64,000 nucleotides of DNA from Embleya scabrispora DSM 41855 (GCF_000372745.1 NZ_KB889708.1:186001-250000), one strand, 5' to 3'; shown: positions 7,715-16,863, counted from the stretch's first letter. The notes: generated by a model from the sequence alone, not told the origin. A program made the numbers and translations.

Positions 7715-8704
7715 GTGCGTGAGCGTCACCGATATCTCTTCGTCAGGATCCTGGAAGCCTGCAACGCCGACTGCTTCATGTGCGACTTCGCGCTGTCGCG
7801 CGACACGTTCCGCTTCTCCCGGGAGGACTTCGAGGACCTGTTGCCGAAGGCCCGCGACGCCGGCGTGGCCTATGTGCGGTTCACCGGCGGCGAGCCGCTC
7901 ATGCATCCGGACGTGGTGGAGCTGGTGCGCTCCGGCACGGCCGCGGGAATGCGGATGTCCCTCATCACCAACGGCTCGATGTTGCCGAGGATGGCCAAGA
8001 GCCTCGCCGAGGCGGGCCTGGCCCAGGTGATCGTCAGCCTGGACGGCGCGTCCGCCGCGACCCACGACGTGTACCGCCGTTCCCCCGGCATGTTCGACAA
8101 CGGGCTGCGCGGACTGCGTGCCGCCGCCGAACTCGGGGTCCTGCCCAGGGTCAATACCGTGGTCGGGCCGCACAACTACGGCGAAATGCCGCTGCTGCAG
8201 GAGGTGTTGACCCGCGCCGGGGTCCGACAATGGGAACTGTCCGCGCTCAAGCTGGATCGCAGCATCACCTACCCCGATCCCGACGACGTGCGCCGGGTGT
8301 GCGGCCGCGTCTACGACGCCGATCCGAACTCCCTGCTGGTGCCGATGGGCAAGCGCTTCTATGGCGACGACCCGGAGGAACAGGCGTGCTACTTCGCCGA
8401 ATCAATCACCCCACGCGCGTCGCTGCCGCAGTGCCACGTCACCGACGACGTGATCTACATCGACGGCAAGTACGGGCGGATGTACGCGTGCAGTTGCATT
8501 CCGCACCGCGAGGGCGAGGACGGCCCGGGCGGAGCGCCGCTGCGCCAGGCGGGCGTGATCGGCCTGGACACACCGGCCTTCCGGGAGCATGCCGACTTCT
8601 ACCGCGAACGCGGACCCCTGGTTTGCAACGGCTGTTCGACCACGGCCGCCGGCTACAGCGACGACGTCGCCCGGCTGGGATCGGTGAACCCATGGCAGTA
8701 CTGA
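7715..8704 (+). CDS. blsE: Radical SAM enzyme, BlsE-like cytosylglucuronate decarboxylase
   Basis: 329 residues from a GTG preceded by GAAGGGG at 8 nt. The 4Fe-4S motif is C16-N-A-D-C20-F-M-C23 (CxxxCxxC), followed by the GGEP-type SAM motif (VRFTGGEPLMHP) and VIVSLDGASAATHD. The C-terminal part contains further cysteines (YACSCIP, LVCNGCST) that may bind an auxiliary cluster. In blasticidin biosynthesis BlsE decarboxylates the glucuronyl C5 carboxylate of cytosylglucuronate by radical chemistry. The flanking synthase and DegT aminotransferase make that the best assignment. It overlaps the next gene by 13 nt. Confidence 0.78.
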   Translation: MRERHRYLFVRILEACNADCFMCDFALSRDTFRFSREDFEDLLPKARDAGVAYVRFTGGEPLMHPDVVELVRSGTAAGMRMSLITNGSMLPRMAKSLAEAGLAQVIVSLDGASAATHDVYRRSPGMFDNGLRGLRAAAELGVLPRVNTVVGPHNYGEMPLLQEVLTRAGVRQWELSALKLDRSITYPDPDDVRRVCGRVYDADPNSLLVPMGKRFYGDDPEEQACYFAESITPRASLPQCHVTDDVIYIDGKYGRMYACSCIPHREGEDGPGGAPLRQAGVIGLDTPAFREHADFYRERGPLVCNGCSTTAAGYSDDVARLGSVNPWQY

Positions 8705-9744
8705 CTCCCCGGGAGGGACCGGACACCCGACGGCCGGACACGCGACGAACGGCCACCGACGGTTCCGAACTCGGGCCCGCGGAGTCGGCTCGCCGAATCC
8801 TGCTGGTCTCGCGCGACGACCGCTTGGACTCGGTGCTCGCCCGGCGACGCGTCGCCGCCCATCTCGGCGGCCTGCGAGCGCTCCGGGACTCGACTGGGCA
8901 ACCACTCCCGGACGTGGCACTGGTCTGCGACGACGAGGCCGCCACGGAGCGGCTGCTGGAATCGGGCGTACCGGTCGTACACCTGTCCTCGGGTCACCAT
9001 GGCACGACCGGCACGACCGGGACGACCGGCACGACGGGTACGTCCGGGGCCGGGACGACTGCGGCGACCGGGGCCGCCGGCCGGGCGCTGCACCGCGTGC
9101 ACCGGCCCGGTTGGCTGCCCGACCCCGCACTCTCGTCGACGGGCCCTCGCCGCAACGGAGTTCGCCCCACCGGGCTGCTCGCCCCCGCCCGCTCCGCCCG
9201 CAAGCGCGAACGCGCGGGAACCCTGCTGTTGTTGTCCGCGTGGGACGTGCCCGACGCCGAGGCGAACGCGTTCATCGCCGACACGCTGCCCGCGCTGGTT
9301 CGGGAGGCGCTGCGGCGCACCGGCCGGTGCGACGTGGTCGGCGACACGCGGCTGACGCCGATCCGCGCCGCACTGGCGGGACTTGCCGGCCGCCGGGAGG
9401 TACGGGTGAGCCGCGCGGTCGATGTGGACGTGGACGCGCTGCACGCCGGGGCCGAGGTGTTCCTGGCCGCGCCGACCCTGGGCGCGCTGGCGCTGGCCCA
9501 AGCGCGGCGCGCACCCCTGGTGTTCCTGCCCGCGCTGGGCGACACACAGCGCGATCTGGCCGCGTGCGTACGGCATCTGGTCCCGGTTCCGCCCGCCGAC
9601 GATCCCGAGGACGACGCGTTGTGGGCACCGCCCGAGCGGAACGCCACCGCGCTGTGGAGCGTGCTCGACCCGGATCTGGACGACCTGCGCGGCGCGCAGC
9701 GCGTCGCCCGGACTCTCCGCCAACTCTCGCTCGCCCCACTGTGA
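8692..9744 (+). CDS. CGA synthase-related protein, degenerate GT-B relative
   Basis: 350 residues, ATG inside the end of the radical SAM gene. It keeps pieces of the same fold as the first cluster gene (RRILLVSRDDRLDSVLA, VFLAAPTLGALALAQARRAP, LVFLPALGDTQRDLAA). It lacks the Gly-rich GWGSTGKLG loop, and the donor motif is reduced. A Gly-Thr-Thr repeat tract of five units interrupts residues 104-118. RefSeq-type annotation for similar proteins is CGA synthase-related, and no activity is known to me. It may be a non-catalytic partner of the synthase, or act on a later sugar intermediate. The position between decarboxylase and aminomutase suggests a pathway role. Confidence 0.55.
   Translation: MAVLTPREGPDTRRPDTRRTATDGSELGPAESARRILLVSRDDRLDSVLARRRVAAHLGGLRALRDSTGQPLPDVALVCDDEAATERLLESGVPVVHLSSGHHGTTGTTGTTGTTGTSGAGTTAATGAAGRALHRVHRPGWLPDPALSSTGPRRNGVRPTGLLAPARSARKRERAGTLLLLSAWDVPDAEANAFIADTLPALVREALRRTGRCDVVGDTRLTPIRAALAGLAGRREVRVSRAVDVDVDALHAGAEVFLAAPTLGALALAQARRAPLVFLPALGDTQRDLAACVRHLVPVPPADDPEDDALWAPPERNATALWSVLDPDLDDLRGAQRVARTLRQLSLAPL
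9001..9045 (+). repeat. Five 9-nt tandem repeats in frame (Gly-Thr-Thr)
   Basis: Units are GGCACGACC (twice), GGGACGACC, GGCACGACG and GGTACGTCC. They encode a flexible Gly/Thr linker within the CGA synthase-related protein. Being a multiple of three, length changes would not shift the frame. Confidence 0.9.
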
Positions 9745-9786
9745 ACCGCCCACGGTGAACCGCCCGCCGTGAACAGCCCGCCGTGA
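9741..9786 (+). repeat. 14-nt tandem repeat after the CGA synthase-related gene
   Basis: GTGAACCGCCCACG, GTGAACCGCCCGCC and GTGAACAGCCCGCC follow one another directly, the first overlapping the stop codon. The rest of the 210-nt gap to 9955 holds no gene or clear promoter, so the operon probably continues through it. Confidence 0.75.
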
Positions 9787-9954
9787 CCATCGAGCCGTAG
9801 GCATCGCGCGCAGACATCTCGCCGTGGACGCCCCCTCCGAACGGCCCGCGACACCGCGACCCACCCACCGCCCCCACGACGCCGGCACGGCCGCCATGTG
9901 CGCCCCGGCCGAACGCCTCGCGTCGCCGAAGGCCCGTCACCCCTGGAGTCCGCC

Positions 9955-11121
9955 ATGTCCGCCACGCCCCTCGAAGCCACCACCTCGGACGAACCCACGA
10001 TCGCACGACCCCGCGTCCCCGACACGGACTGGGACGACTGGCGTTGGCACATGCGGCGACGCATCACCAACGTCGACAAGGCCCGACAATGGATCAACCT
10101 CAGCCCCGACGAGGAGAAGGCGATCGCCGGGGTGGCGGGCAAGTACCGGTGGAGCGTCACGCCGTACTACGCCTCGCTGATGGATCCGGACGACCCCCTC
10201 TGCCCGGTCCGGCAGCAAGCCGTCCCCGCCGCAGGGGAGTTGGTGGAGTTCTCCGGTGCGGAGGTCGACCCGGTCGGCGACACGTACTACCGCAAGACCA
10301 ACCGCGTCGTGCACAAGTACCCCGACCGGGTCATCATGCTGATCACCGAGGCGTGCCCGGTCTACTGCCGGCACTGCACCCGCAAGTTCCACACGACCGA
10401 CGTCAACGGCACCTACTTCCGGGACGACGAAGGCGAGTCGTTCGACGAGGATCTGCGCTACATCGCCGACCACCCGGAGATCCGGGACGTGTTGCTGACC
10501 GGCGGGGATCCGCTCTCCTACCAGGACGGCAAGCTCGAGGAGATCATCGCGGGGCTGCGGGCGATCCCGAGCGTGGAGATCATCCGGATCGGCAGCCGTT
10601 TCCCGGTGTTGTTGCCGCAACGCATCACCGACGACCTGTGCGCGATGCTCGCGCGCCATCACCCGGTGTGGGTGAACACCCATTTCAACCACCCGAAGGA
10701 GATCACCCCGGAGGCGACCGCCGCGGTGGATCGCATGTTGCGCCACGGGATCCCGGTGGGCAACCAGACCGTGCTGCTGCGGGGCATCAACGACGACGTC
10801 GCCACCATGCGCACCCTGATGACGGACCTCCTGCGCATCCGGGTGCGGCCGTACTACCTCTACCACTGCGACAACGTCACCGGCGTCTCGCACTTCATGA
10901 CCTCCGTGGCCAAGGGCTGGGAGATCATGGAGGGCCTGCAGGGTCACATCACCGGCTTCGGCGTGCCGCAGTACGTGCTGACCACCAGGATCGGCAAGAT
11001 CCCGATCGCACAGCCGTACTTCACGAACACCCCGGAGGGCCTGCGCCTGCGCAACTTCCGCGGCGAGGAGATGCTCCTCGACACCACGGCATGCCCGATC
11101 ACGGAGGCCGACGCGCGATGA
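9955..11121 (+). CDS. blsG: KamA-family amino acid 2,3-aminomutase (arginine type inferred)
   Basis: 388 residues; ATG chosen for GGAG at 8 nt. The radical SAM motif is C134-P-V-Y-C138-R-H-C141, embedded in the lysine-2,3-aminomutase context ACPVYCRHCTRKF. GGDPLS follows, and the PLP lysine is K348 in IGKIPIAQPYF. Lysine aminomutase uses two Asp residues to hold the substrate side-chain amine. The first (in YHCDNVTGVSHF) is kept. The second, normally in VVDAPGGGGK, is Thr here (VLTTRIGK), so lysine is an unlikely substrate. BlsG of blasticidin makes beta-arginine, which fits the neighbours. Its stop overlaps the next start (ATGA). Confidence 0.82.
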   Translation: MSATPLEATTSDEPTIARPRVPDTDWDDWRWHMRRRITNVDKARQWINLSPDEEKAIAGVAGKYRWSVTPYYASLMDPDDPLCPVRQQAVPAAGELVEFSGAEVDPVGDTYYRKTNRVVHKYPDRVIMLITEACPVYCRHCTRKFHTTDVNGTYFRDDEGESFDEDLRYIADHPEIRDVLLTGGDPLSYQDGKLEEIIAGLRAIPSVEIIRIGSRFPVLLPQRITDDLCAMLARHHPVWVNTHFNHPKEITPEATAAVDRMLRHGIPVGNQTVLLRGINDDVATMRTLMTDLLRIRVRPYYLYHCDNVTGVSHFMTSVAKGWEIMEGLQGHITGFGVPQYVLTTRIGKIPIAQPYFTNTPEGLRLRNFRGEEMLLDTTACPITEADAR

Positions 11122-12296
11122 CCCTGGACAAGCGACTGGGACAACGTTTCCTGCCCTACGGCGCGAACTACCTCGACTGGTCCGACATGGCGGAGCTGCG
11201 CGAGGCGATCGAACATCGGGTGCTGTTCCGCTACCAGACGGAAACCGAGAGCATGGCCTCGCGGTTGGAACGCGAGACCTGCCGACACCTGGGCGCCGCC
11301 CACTCGTTGGCCGTGCACAACTGCACCGAGGCGCTGCGGCTCGCGCTGATCGCCACCCGCCCGTCCATCGGCGATCGGGTGTACATCCCCGCCGTGACCT
11401 TCGTCGCCGTGGCCGGCGCGGTGTTGTCCTGCGGCCTGATCCCGGTGCCGGTCGACACCGACGACTCGCTGTCGTTGGATCCCACACTGCTGCCGCCGGA
11501 CGCCGAGCGGGTGATCGTGGCCCACATGGAGGGCACGGTGGCGCCGCTTCCCCAGGGCGTGCGGTACGTGATCGAGGACTGCGCGCAGTCGCTCGGCGCC
11601 CGTTTCCCGGACGGACGCGCGGTGGGCACCGCCGGCTACGCGGGGACCTTCAGCTTCCACCACAACAAGGTGCTCACCTCGGGCGAGGGCGGGCTGGTGG
11701 TCACCAACGACGAGCAGGCGTGGGCGACGATGCGCTGCTACCACGACCACGGCTCGGCGCGTGTACCCGGCCGCTACCCCACCTGGAACGAGGACGCCTA
11801 CTACGGCGAGAACTTCGTCACCAGCGAGCAGGTCGCCGCCGTCCAGTGCCAGCAGTTCCGCCATCTCGACGAACTCCTCGACGGGCTGGAGCGCATGTAC
11901 GCCATCGCCATGCGCGAACTCCCCGACCGCGCGGACCTGGAGGTGCGGCCGCGCGCGGCGGGCGACGTGAAGGTCAGTCTGCGCTTCCGCTGCCGCGACC
12001 GCGCCCTGCGTGACGCCGCCGTGGCCACGCTGACCGCCGAGGGCATCGCCAACTGGACCCTGAACAAGTACCTGTTGCCCGAGCATCCGGTGCTCACCGG
12101 CCGACGCTCGCTCTACGCCGACGGCTTCCCGTGGAACCACGCCCCCGAGGGCTCGCTCGCGCTCAGTCACGACGGATTCGCGCGCACCCGCGACCGGTTG
12201 GACCGCACCCTGTGCGTGCCGCTGTCGCCGGAGTTGCCCGAGTCCGAACAGGTCGGCGCGGTCAAGGCGATCCGGCGCGTGCTGGAGGCGGTGTGA
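11118..12296 (+). CDS. blsH: DegT/DnrJ/EryC1/StrS aminotransferase
   Basis: 392 residues of fold-type I PLP sugar aminotransferase. The substrate/cofactor loop is HNCTEALRLAL, the Asp-Cys-Ala-Gln motif is IEDCAQSLGARF, and the PLP lysine is K184 in SFHHNKVLTSGEGG. The length is normal for the family. In blasticidin, BlsH installs the sugar amine after decarboxylation by BlsE, giving the amine that is later acylated with beta-arginine. Context supports the same role: it is translationally coupled to the aminomutase upstream and to the ATP-grasp gene downstream. The exact ketosugar substrate is inferred. Confidence 0.82.
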   Translation: MTLDKRLGQRFLPYGANYLDWSDMAELREAIEHRVLFRYQTETESMASRLERETCRHLGAAHSLAVHNCTEALRLALIATRPSIGDRVYIPAVTFVAVAGAVLSCGLIPVPVDTDDSLSLDPTLLPPDAERVIVAHMEGTVAPLPQGVRYVIEDCAQSLGARFPDGRAVGTAGYAGTFSFHHNKVLTSGEGGLVVTNDEQAWATMRCYHDHGSARVPGRYPTWNEDAYYGENFVTSEQVAAVQCQQFRHLDELLDGLERMYAIAMRELPDRADLEVRPRAAGDVKVSLRFRCRDRALRDAAVATLTAEGIANWTLNKYLLPEHPVLTGRRSLYADGFPWNHAPEGSLALSHDGFARTRDRLDRTLCVPLSPELPESEQVGAVKAIRRVLEAV

Positions 12297-13534
12297 ACGC
12301 GCCTCCCACGCTGCTGATGGTGGACGACCGGGCCTCCTCGTTCACCCGCTACGCGGCCCGGGCGCTGTCCGAGAACCTGGTGCTGCTGCGCTTCGCCGAG
12401 CTTCGGGGCGACCTGCGCGAGGACTACCTGCGCGAGACCGCGCACCTGCCGGCGTTCTGGGTCCGCGAAGGCGCGCCCCTGGCAGAGGAGGCGCGACGCT
12501 ACCGGGAGTGGGCGGCCGAACTGCCGGAACCGCCCACCCGGTTCTGCAATCCCTCCGAACCGCGCCAACACGTCGCGCATCGCTTCGCCGCCCTGGTCGG
12601 GCTGCCCCATCTGGACGAACGCCAGGTGGCCTGGGTGCGCGACAAGGTCGCCATGAAGGAGCGGTTCCACGAACTGGGCCTGCGTACGGCCGCGTTCACC
12701 CGGGTGCGGTCGGCCTCGGAGGTGGAGCGGTTCGCCGCGCGGTACGGCCGGCCGCTCGTCCTCAAGCCGGTGGACTCGTTCGCCTGCGTGGACACCTACC
12801 TGCTCCCGGGACCGGCCGCCGCGGCCGAGATCGACTACGACACCCGGGACTTCATGGTCGAGGAGCATCTCGGCGGCACCGAGTGGGAGGTGTGCGCGCT
12901 CATCCACGACGGCGAGGTGCTGACCGCCTGGCCCAGTGCGATGCCCTGTCGTCCGCTGGACATCGTGGACGGCGCGATGAACGCCAACATCAGCGTCGGC
13001 ACCGACGAGGGTCCTCCGGTGGACCTGCGCGAGTTGCTCCAGCGCATCGTCACCGGCATGGACATCGACCACGGGTACGCGCACATGGAGTTCTTCGTGG
13101 TCGACGGGCAGGTGTTCGCGGGCGAGATCGGGATCCGGTTGGCGGGTTGCGAGATCCCCGCCAACCACGGACACGCCTACGGGTTCGATGTGTTCGCGGC
13201 CACGCTGGACGTCTACCTGGGTCGCCGCCCGCGCCTGGACTACCGCGAACGCCGCTGTGCGGGGGACCTGTTGCTGCCCCTGCCCGGAACGGGAACCGTG
13301 CGCCGGATCACCTCGGCGGACGAACTCCTGTGCCTGCCGGGCGTTGTCGATGCCGTTCTGCGCACCGGCGTCGGCGACACGGTGACGGCCCGCCGGGCCT
13401 CGCACAACGCCTCGGGCCACGTCCATGTCGTCGGCGACTCGATCGCACAGGTCGAACAGCGCATGCGGGCCGTCCTGGACGCCTTCAGGATCGAGGTGGC
13501 CCCGGCCCGCGAGCCCGATCCGGTCGCCCGATGA
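12293..13534 (+). CDS. ATP-grasp ligase, probable amide-forming enzyme
   Basis: 413 residues, GTG start overlapping the previous stop (GTGA). ATP-grasp features: WVRDKVAMKERFHELGLRT, the ATP lysine in PLVLKPVDSFACVD, FMVEEHLGGTEWEVCA, and the metal/phosphate triad region HMEFFVVDGQVFAGEIGIRL. The family joins carboxylates to amines through an acyl phosphate. With a beta-amino acid mutase and a sugar aminotransferase beside it, the simplest role is to ligate the beta-arginine-like acid to the sugar amine. This is inferred; it could also attach another amino acid. It overlaps the exporter start. Confidence 0.7.
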   Translation: MNAPPTLLMVDDRASSFTRYAARALSENLVLLRFAELRGDLREDYLRETAHLPAFWVREGAPLAEEARRYREWAAELPEPPTRFCNPSEPRQHVAHRFAALVGLPHLDERQVAWVRDKVAMKERFHELGLRTAAFTRVRSASEVERFAARYGRPLVLKPVDSFACVDTYLLPGPAAAAEIDYDTRDFMVEEHLGGTEWEVCALIHDGEVLTAWPSAMPCRPLDIVDGAMNANISVGTDEGPPVDLRELLQRIVTGMDIDHGYAHMEFFVVDGQVFAGEIGIRLAGCEIPANHGHAYGFDVFAATLDVYLGRRPRLDYRERRCAGDLLLPLPGTGTVRRITSADELLCLPGVVDAVLRTGVGDTVTARRASHNASGHVHVVGDSIAQVEQRMRAVLDAFRIEVAPAREPDPVAR

Positions 13535-14847
13535 CCGCCGGTCCGCGCCGAGACGGCGAACCGCCATCCGCGAAGAGCCCACCGGAACCCGCGGCGCCCC
13601 CCGGGGCCGGCGGCCTGCTCGGGCGCTTCCGCGACCTGCTCACCCGCCCGCAGGTGGCCGCGGCGGCCGGGTGGAGCGTCGTGGCCAGGCTGCCCGTCTA
13701 CCTGATGTCCCTGGCCATGGTGCTGACCATCCGTGAACAGGGCGGCAGTTACGCACAGGCCGGCCTGATCGCCGCGCTGTACACGCTCGGCATGGCGCTG
13801 GGCAGCCCACTGATCGCCCGCCGCCTCGACCGCAGCGGACGCCGCGGCGTCCTGGTGGCCACCGGCCTGGCCTACCCGGTGGCGCTCGCGACGCTGGTGT
13901 GGGCCACCCGGCCGGGCTCCTGGGCGCAGCCCGCCCTGGCCGTCGCCGCGGGTGTCGCGCTCCCGCCGACGAACGCGTGCATGCGCTCGTTGTGGGCGCG
14001 CATGCCGCTCGCGGACGAGGAACGCGAGACCGCCTACCTGTGGGAGGCGCTGCTCACCGAGGTCCTGGTCATCGGCGCGCCGCTGATGCTCGCGGCCCTC
14101 ATGTGGTCCGGATCCGCCGGGGCGGCGCTGACCACGGTCGCCGTCATCGGCGGCGCCGGAGCCCTCGGCCTGGCCTGTGTCCGGTTGCCGGCGAGCACCG
14201 AAGCCGCGACCGCGACCGGCCCGGAGCCGGCCGGCGCCGAGGTCCTGGGCATACCGCGCCACCCGCTGCGCGATCCCGCGATGCTGGTGCTCCTGGGCGT
14301 GATGACCGCGTGTGCCGTCCCCATCGGACTGATGACGCTCGCCATCCCGGCCTTCGTGTCCGCCCACGGATCACCGGACGGCACGGGTGTGGTCTACGCG
14401 TGCTGGGGCGTCGGCAGCGCGGTGGGCGCCCTGTGGCTGGGGCGCGCCCCGTCGCGGGTCCCGATGCGGGTGCGCTTCCCGCGCCTGGTGCTGGCCTTCG
14501 CGGCCGGCACGGGACTGGCCGTGCTGAGCACCTCCCCGCTGACCCTGGCAATCGCCCTGGCCGTCGGCAGCATGCCGATCGCCCTGGTGTCGGCAGCCGA
14601 GATGACCCTGGTCGGCGCGCTCGCGGACAAGCGTCTGCTGGCGCGGGCGTTCACCTGGGCGTCGCTGGCCACCGTCCTGGGGGACGCGGTGGGTCAGCAG
14701 GTCGGCGGCCTGCTGATCGAACCGATCGGCCCACGCGGCGTGTTCACCCTCGCGTTCGGCGTGGCCCTGGCGGGAGCGGGACTGGCCTTCGCGGGCCGCC
14801 GGTTGCCGGCGCCCGACGCCGCCGTTCCCGCGCGGTGCGCGACCTGA
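13531..14847 (+). CDS. MFS efflux transporter, probable product exporter
   Basis: 438 residues with about 12 hydrophobic segments after a 40-residue Pro-rich cytoplasmic N-terminus. The loop after TM2 has SPLIARRLDRSGRRGVLV, the MFS motif A region. The start overlaps the ATP-grasp stop (ATGA), so it is cotranslated with biosynthesis genes and is the likely exporter and part of self-resistance. No deaminase or acetyltransferase resistance gene of the blasticidin type is seen in the cluster. Confidence 0.8.
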   Translation: MTAGPRRDGEPPSAKSPPEPAAPPGAGGLLGRFRDLLTRPQVAAAAGWSVVARLPVYLMSLAMVLTIREQGGSYAQAGLIAALYTLGMALGSPLIARRLDRSGRRGVLVATGLAYPVALATLVWATRPGSWAQPALAVAAGVALPPTNACMRSLWARMPLADEERETAYLWEALLTEVLVIGAPLMLAALMWSGSAGAALTTVAVIGGAGALGLACVRLPASTEAATATGPEPAGAEVLGIPRHPLRDPAMLVLLGVMTACAVPIGLMTLAIPAFVSAHGSPDGTGVVYACWGVGSAVGALWLGRAPSRVPMRVRFPRLVLAFAAGTGLAVLSTSPLTLAIALAVGSMPIALVSAAEMTLVGALADKRLLARAFTWASLATVLGDAVGQQVGGLLIEPIGPRGVFTLAFGVALAGAGLAFAGRRLPAPDAAVPARCAT

Positions 14848-14937
14848 TCACCGCCGGCGGTGCGTGAAGCCCGTCTGCCCCACCCCGGTCGACCCGTTCC
14901 CGGCCGGGTCAGCCCACGGAAGTCGAGGTCACCCGTC

Positions 14938-16821
14938 ATGAACGCCCCCGTCGTCACCGAAACACACGACCGCTCGGATCCAACCCCGGCCCCTGCGCTG
15001 TTCGGTGTGGTCGAGGTCGGGCAACTGCCTCAGGCCGTCGCCGATTTCCTGGCCGCACCGGGGCACACCCCGGTCCCCGTGCCGGGTGTGGGACGCCCGG
15101 ATCTGACGCACGCCGTCGACCTGGCCGCCCGCCTGTACGACGGTGTCGAACTCCCGCGCCCGCTGGACGTCGGAGTCCTGCTCGGGCCGCAGGACCTGCC
15201 CGACGGCGTACCGGCGCTCGCCCGCCCGCTGGCCCGTACCTGGGTGGCCGAGGAGGAACTGGCGGACGCCGCCGAATTCCGGCGTCGACACCCCGGGACG
15301 CTGCTGATGGTCGGCTGCTACGACCGGCTCAACCTGGATCCGGTCCGGGCGTTGCTGCTGACCACCTACCGTGACCGCGAGCCCGGGCTGACGCTGCTGA
15401 GCGGACGCGACGCGGCCTCGGTGGCCTGGAACGTGGCCAAGCAGTACGCGACCGTGGCGCCCGGCGTCGACGCGATCGGGCTGTTCACCGACACCGACCG
15501 GCCGCCGCACTCCGACGGCGTCCGGGTCTTCGACGACCGCGACTTCGAACGCGTGGACATCCAGGCCGAGATCCTCGGCACGCGCTGGCGCCGGGTGGCG
15601 TTCCAGGGCCACGGCAAGGACGACAGCGTCAACCTCGGCGAGTTCACCATCTGCGGCCTGAACCCCGCCGCCCCCGCCCGCGCGGGACTGCTCGGCCCGC
15701 GCTGCGCGTACGGACTGCCCTGCTACAAGCCCGAGGACAAGCTGGTCCCGCTCAACCGGGTGGAAGCCGTCGAGGTGGTGCTCAGCGCCTGCAACAGCGG
15801 TCCGCTCGCCGATCTCGCGCTGTACGACCCCAGGTACCAGCTGCTGCTCAACGCCCTGGACGGCCCGGCCCGCACCGTCGTCTCCGCCGTCTCGGTACAC
15901 GATTCCGACCGGCCGGAGAACGTCGCGTGGATGCGCGCGGCCCTGTCCGGCGCGGACTCCGTGGACACCCTCAACGCCAGCCTCGCCGGATCGCACCCCT
16001 ACCCCGCGTTCATGCGCTTCGGTCTCCCGCAAGGCGACGCGCCCGCCGCACCGCCCCCCGCAGAGCACCGCCCCGACCCGCTCGTACTGACCGTGGGACG
16101 ACGCCTGACCACCCTGCTCACCTCGGAACTGCTGCCGCACAACCACGCGTTGCGCCCCAGGCTGGTCAAGCTCGCGCGCAAGGTGGACCTGTGGGTGTCC
16201 CGGCCGACCCATCTCGCCGACCAGTCGCCCGACGAGATCCGTTCCTCGCTCACGGCGGACCTGCAGTCGCTCGACCACGTGATCACCGAACAGGTCGCGG
16301 CGAACCCCGAGAACGAGATCATGAGTTACCCCGCGCACTTCGGGGACCGCAGTTCGCTGGACCCGCAGGTGCACGAGGTGACCTGCCATTGCGGCCGTCC
16401 CGCCCAGGAGTTCACCCGGCGGGGGCTGCTCCCGCACGTGTCGGACACGATCTGCGCGGTCTGCATGCGCTGCGGCGACGTCACCTTCCGGGTCCCCGAA
16501 GCCCCTTCCCTGCTGGCCTACGCCCACGACGAGGTCGAGCAGGGCGGCGTGCTGGAGGTACGCGCCACCGTCGAGGTCGCCCGTACCGGACCCGTGCGCC
16601 TGGGGCTGTTCGTGCCCACCTACCTGCGCGAGGACACCACGGTGGAACCGGGCGTGGTCAGGATCCGGGCCGGCCACGACCGGCCTCGGGACGTGGCCTT
16701 CCGGGTGCGCTTCGCCGCCGACACCGCGCCGCAGGCGTACTACTTCACCGTCTTCGCCGTCCAGGACCTCGCCGTCTCCACGGCCCGCCGCCACTTCGGC
16801 GTCGTGCCGCGCCGTACCTGA
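14938..16821 (+). CDS. Caspase-fold (CHAT/C14-like) protein with Cys-rich ribbon, role unknown
   Basis: 627 residues. A caspase-like half runs to about residue 360. Its dyad is H225 in FQGHGKDD and C285 in VVLSACNSGP, in the normal order and on the normal strand ends, followed by RTVVSAVSVHDSD. The C-terminal half holds a Cys cluster (C483, C485, then C506, C509, C512; TCHCGR and CAVCMRCGD), probably a zinc ribbon. A beta-rich domain then runs to the end, reading QGGVLEVRATVEVARTGPVR. No signal peptide. It lies 90 nt after the exporter and 42 nt before the methyltransferase, on the same strand. Cluster membership is likely, but no step of the known pathways calls for a cysteine peptidase. Confidence 0.65.
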   Translation: MNAPVVTETHDRSDPTPAPALFGVVEVGQLPQAVADFLAAPGHTPVPVPGVGRPDLTHAVDLAARLYDGVELPRPLDVGVLLGPQDLPDGVPALARPLARTWVAEEELADAAEFRRRHPGTLLMVGCYDRLNLDPVRALLLTTYRDREPGLTLLSGRDAASVAWNVAKQYATVAPGVDAIGLFTDTDRPPHSDGVRVFDDRDFERVDIQAEILGTRWRRVAFQGHGKDDSVNLGEFTICGLNPAAPARAGLLGPRCAYGLPCYKPEDKLVPLNRVEAVEVVLSACNSGPLADLALYDPRYQLLLNALDGPARTVVSAVSVHDSDRPENVAWMRAALSGADSVDTLNASLAGSHPYPAFMRFGLPQGDAPAAPPPAEHRPDPLVLTVGRRLTTLLTSELLPHNHALRPRLVKLARKVDLWVSRPTHLADQSPDEIRSSLTADLQSLDHVITEQVAANPENEIMSYPAHFGDRSSLDPQVHEVTCHCGRPAQEFTRRGLLPHVSDTICAVCMRCGDVTFRVPEAPSLLAYAHDEVEQGGVLEVRATVEVARTGPVRLGLFVPTYLREDTTVEPGVVRIRAGHDRPRDVAFRVRFAADTAPQAYYFTVFAVQDLAVSTARRHFGVVPRRT

Positions 16822-16863
16822 GCCGAATCCGACCCCACCCCGCCACTACAAAGGACGAATGTG

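Noticed and set aside
10044-11117. Long plus-strand frame overlapping the aminomutase and joined to the DegT gene
   Set aside because: It is the +1 shadow of the aminomutase; the aminotransferase starts at the overlapping ATGA at 11118.
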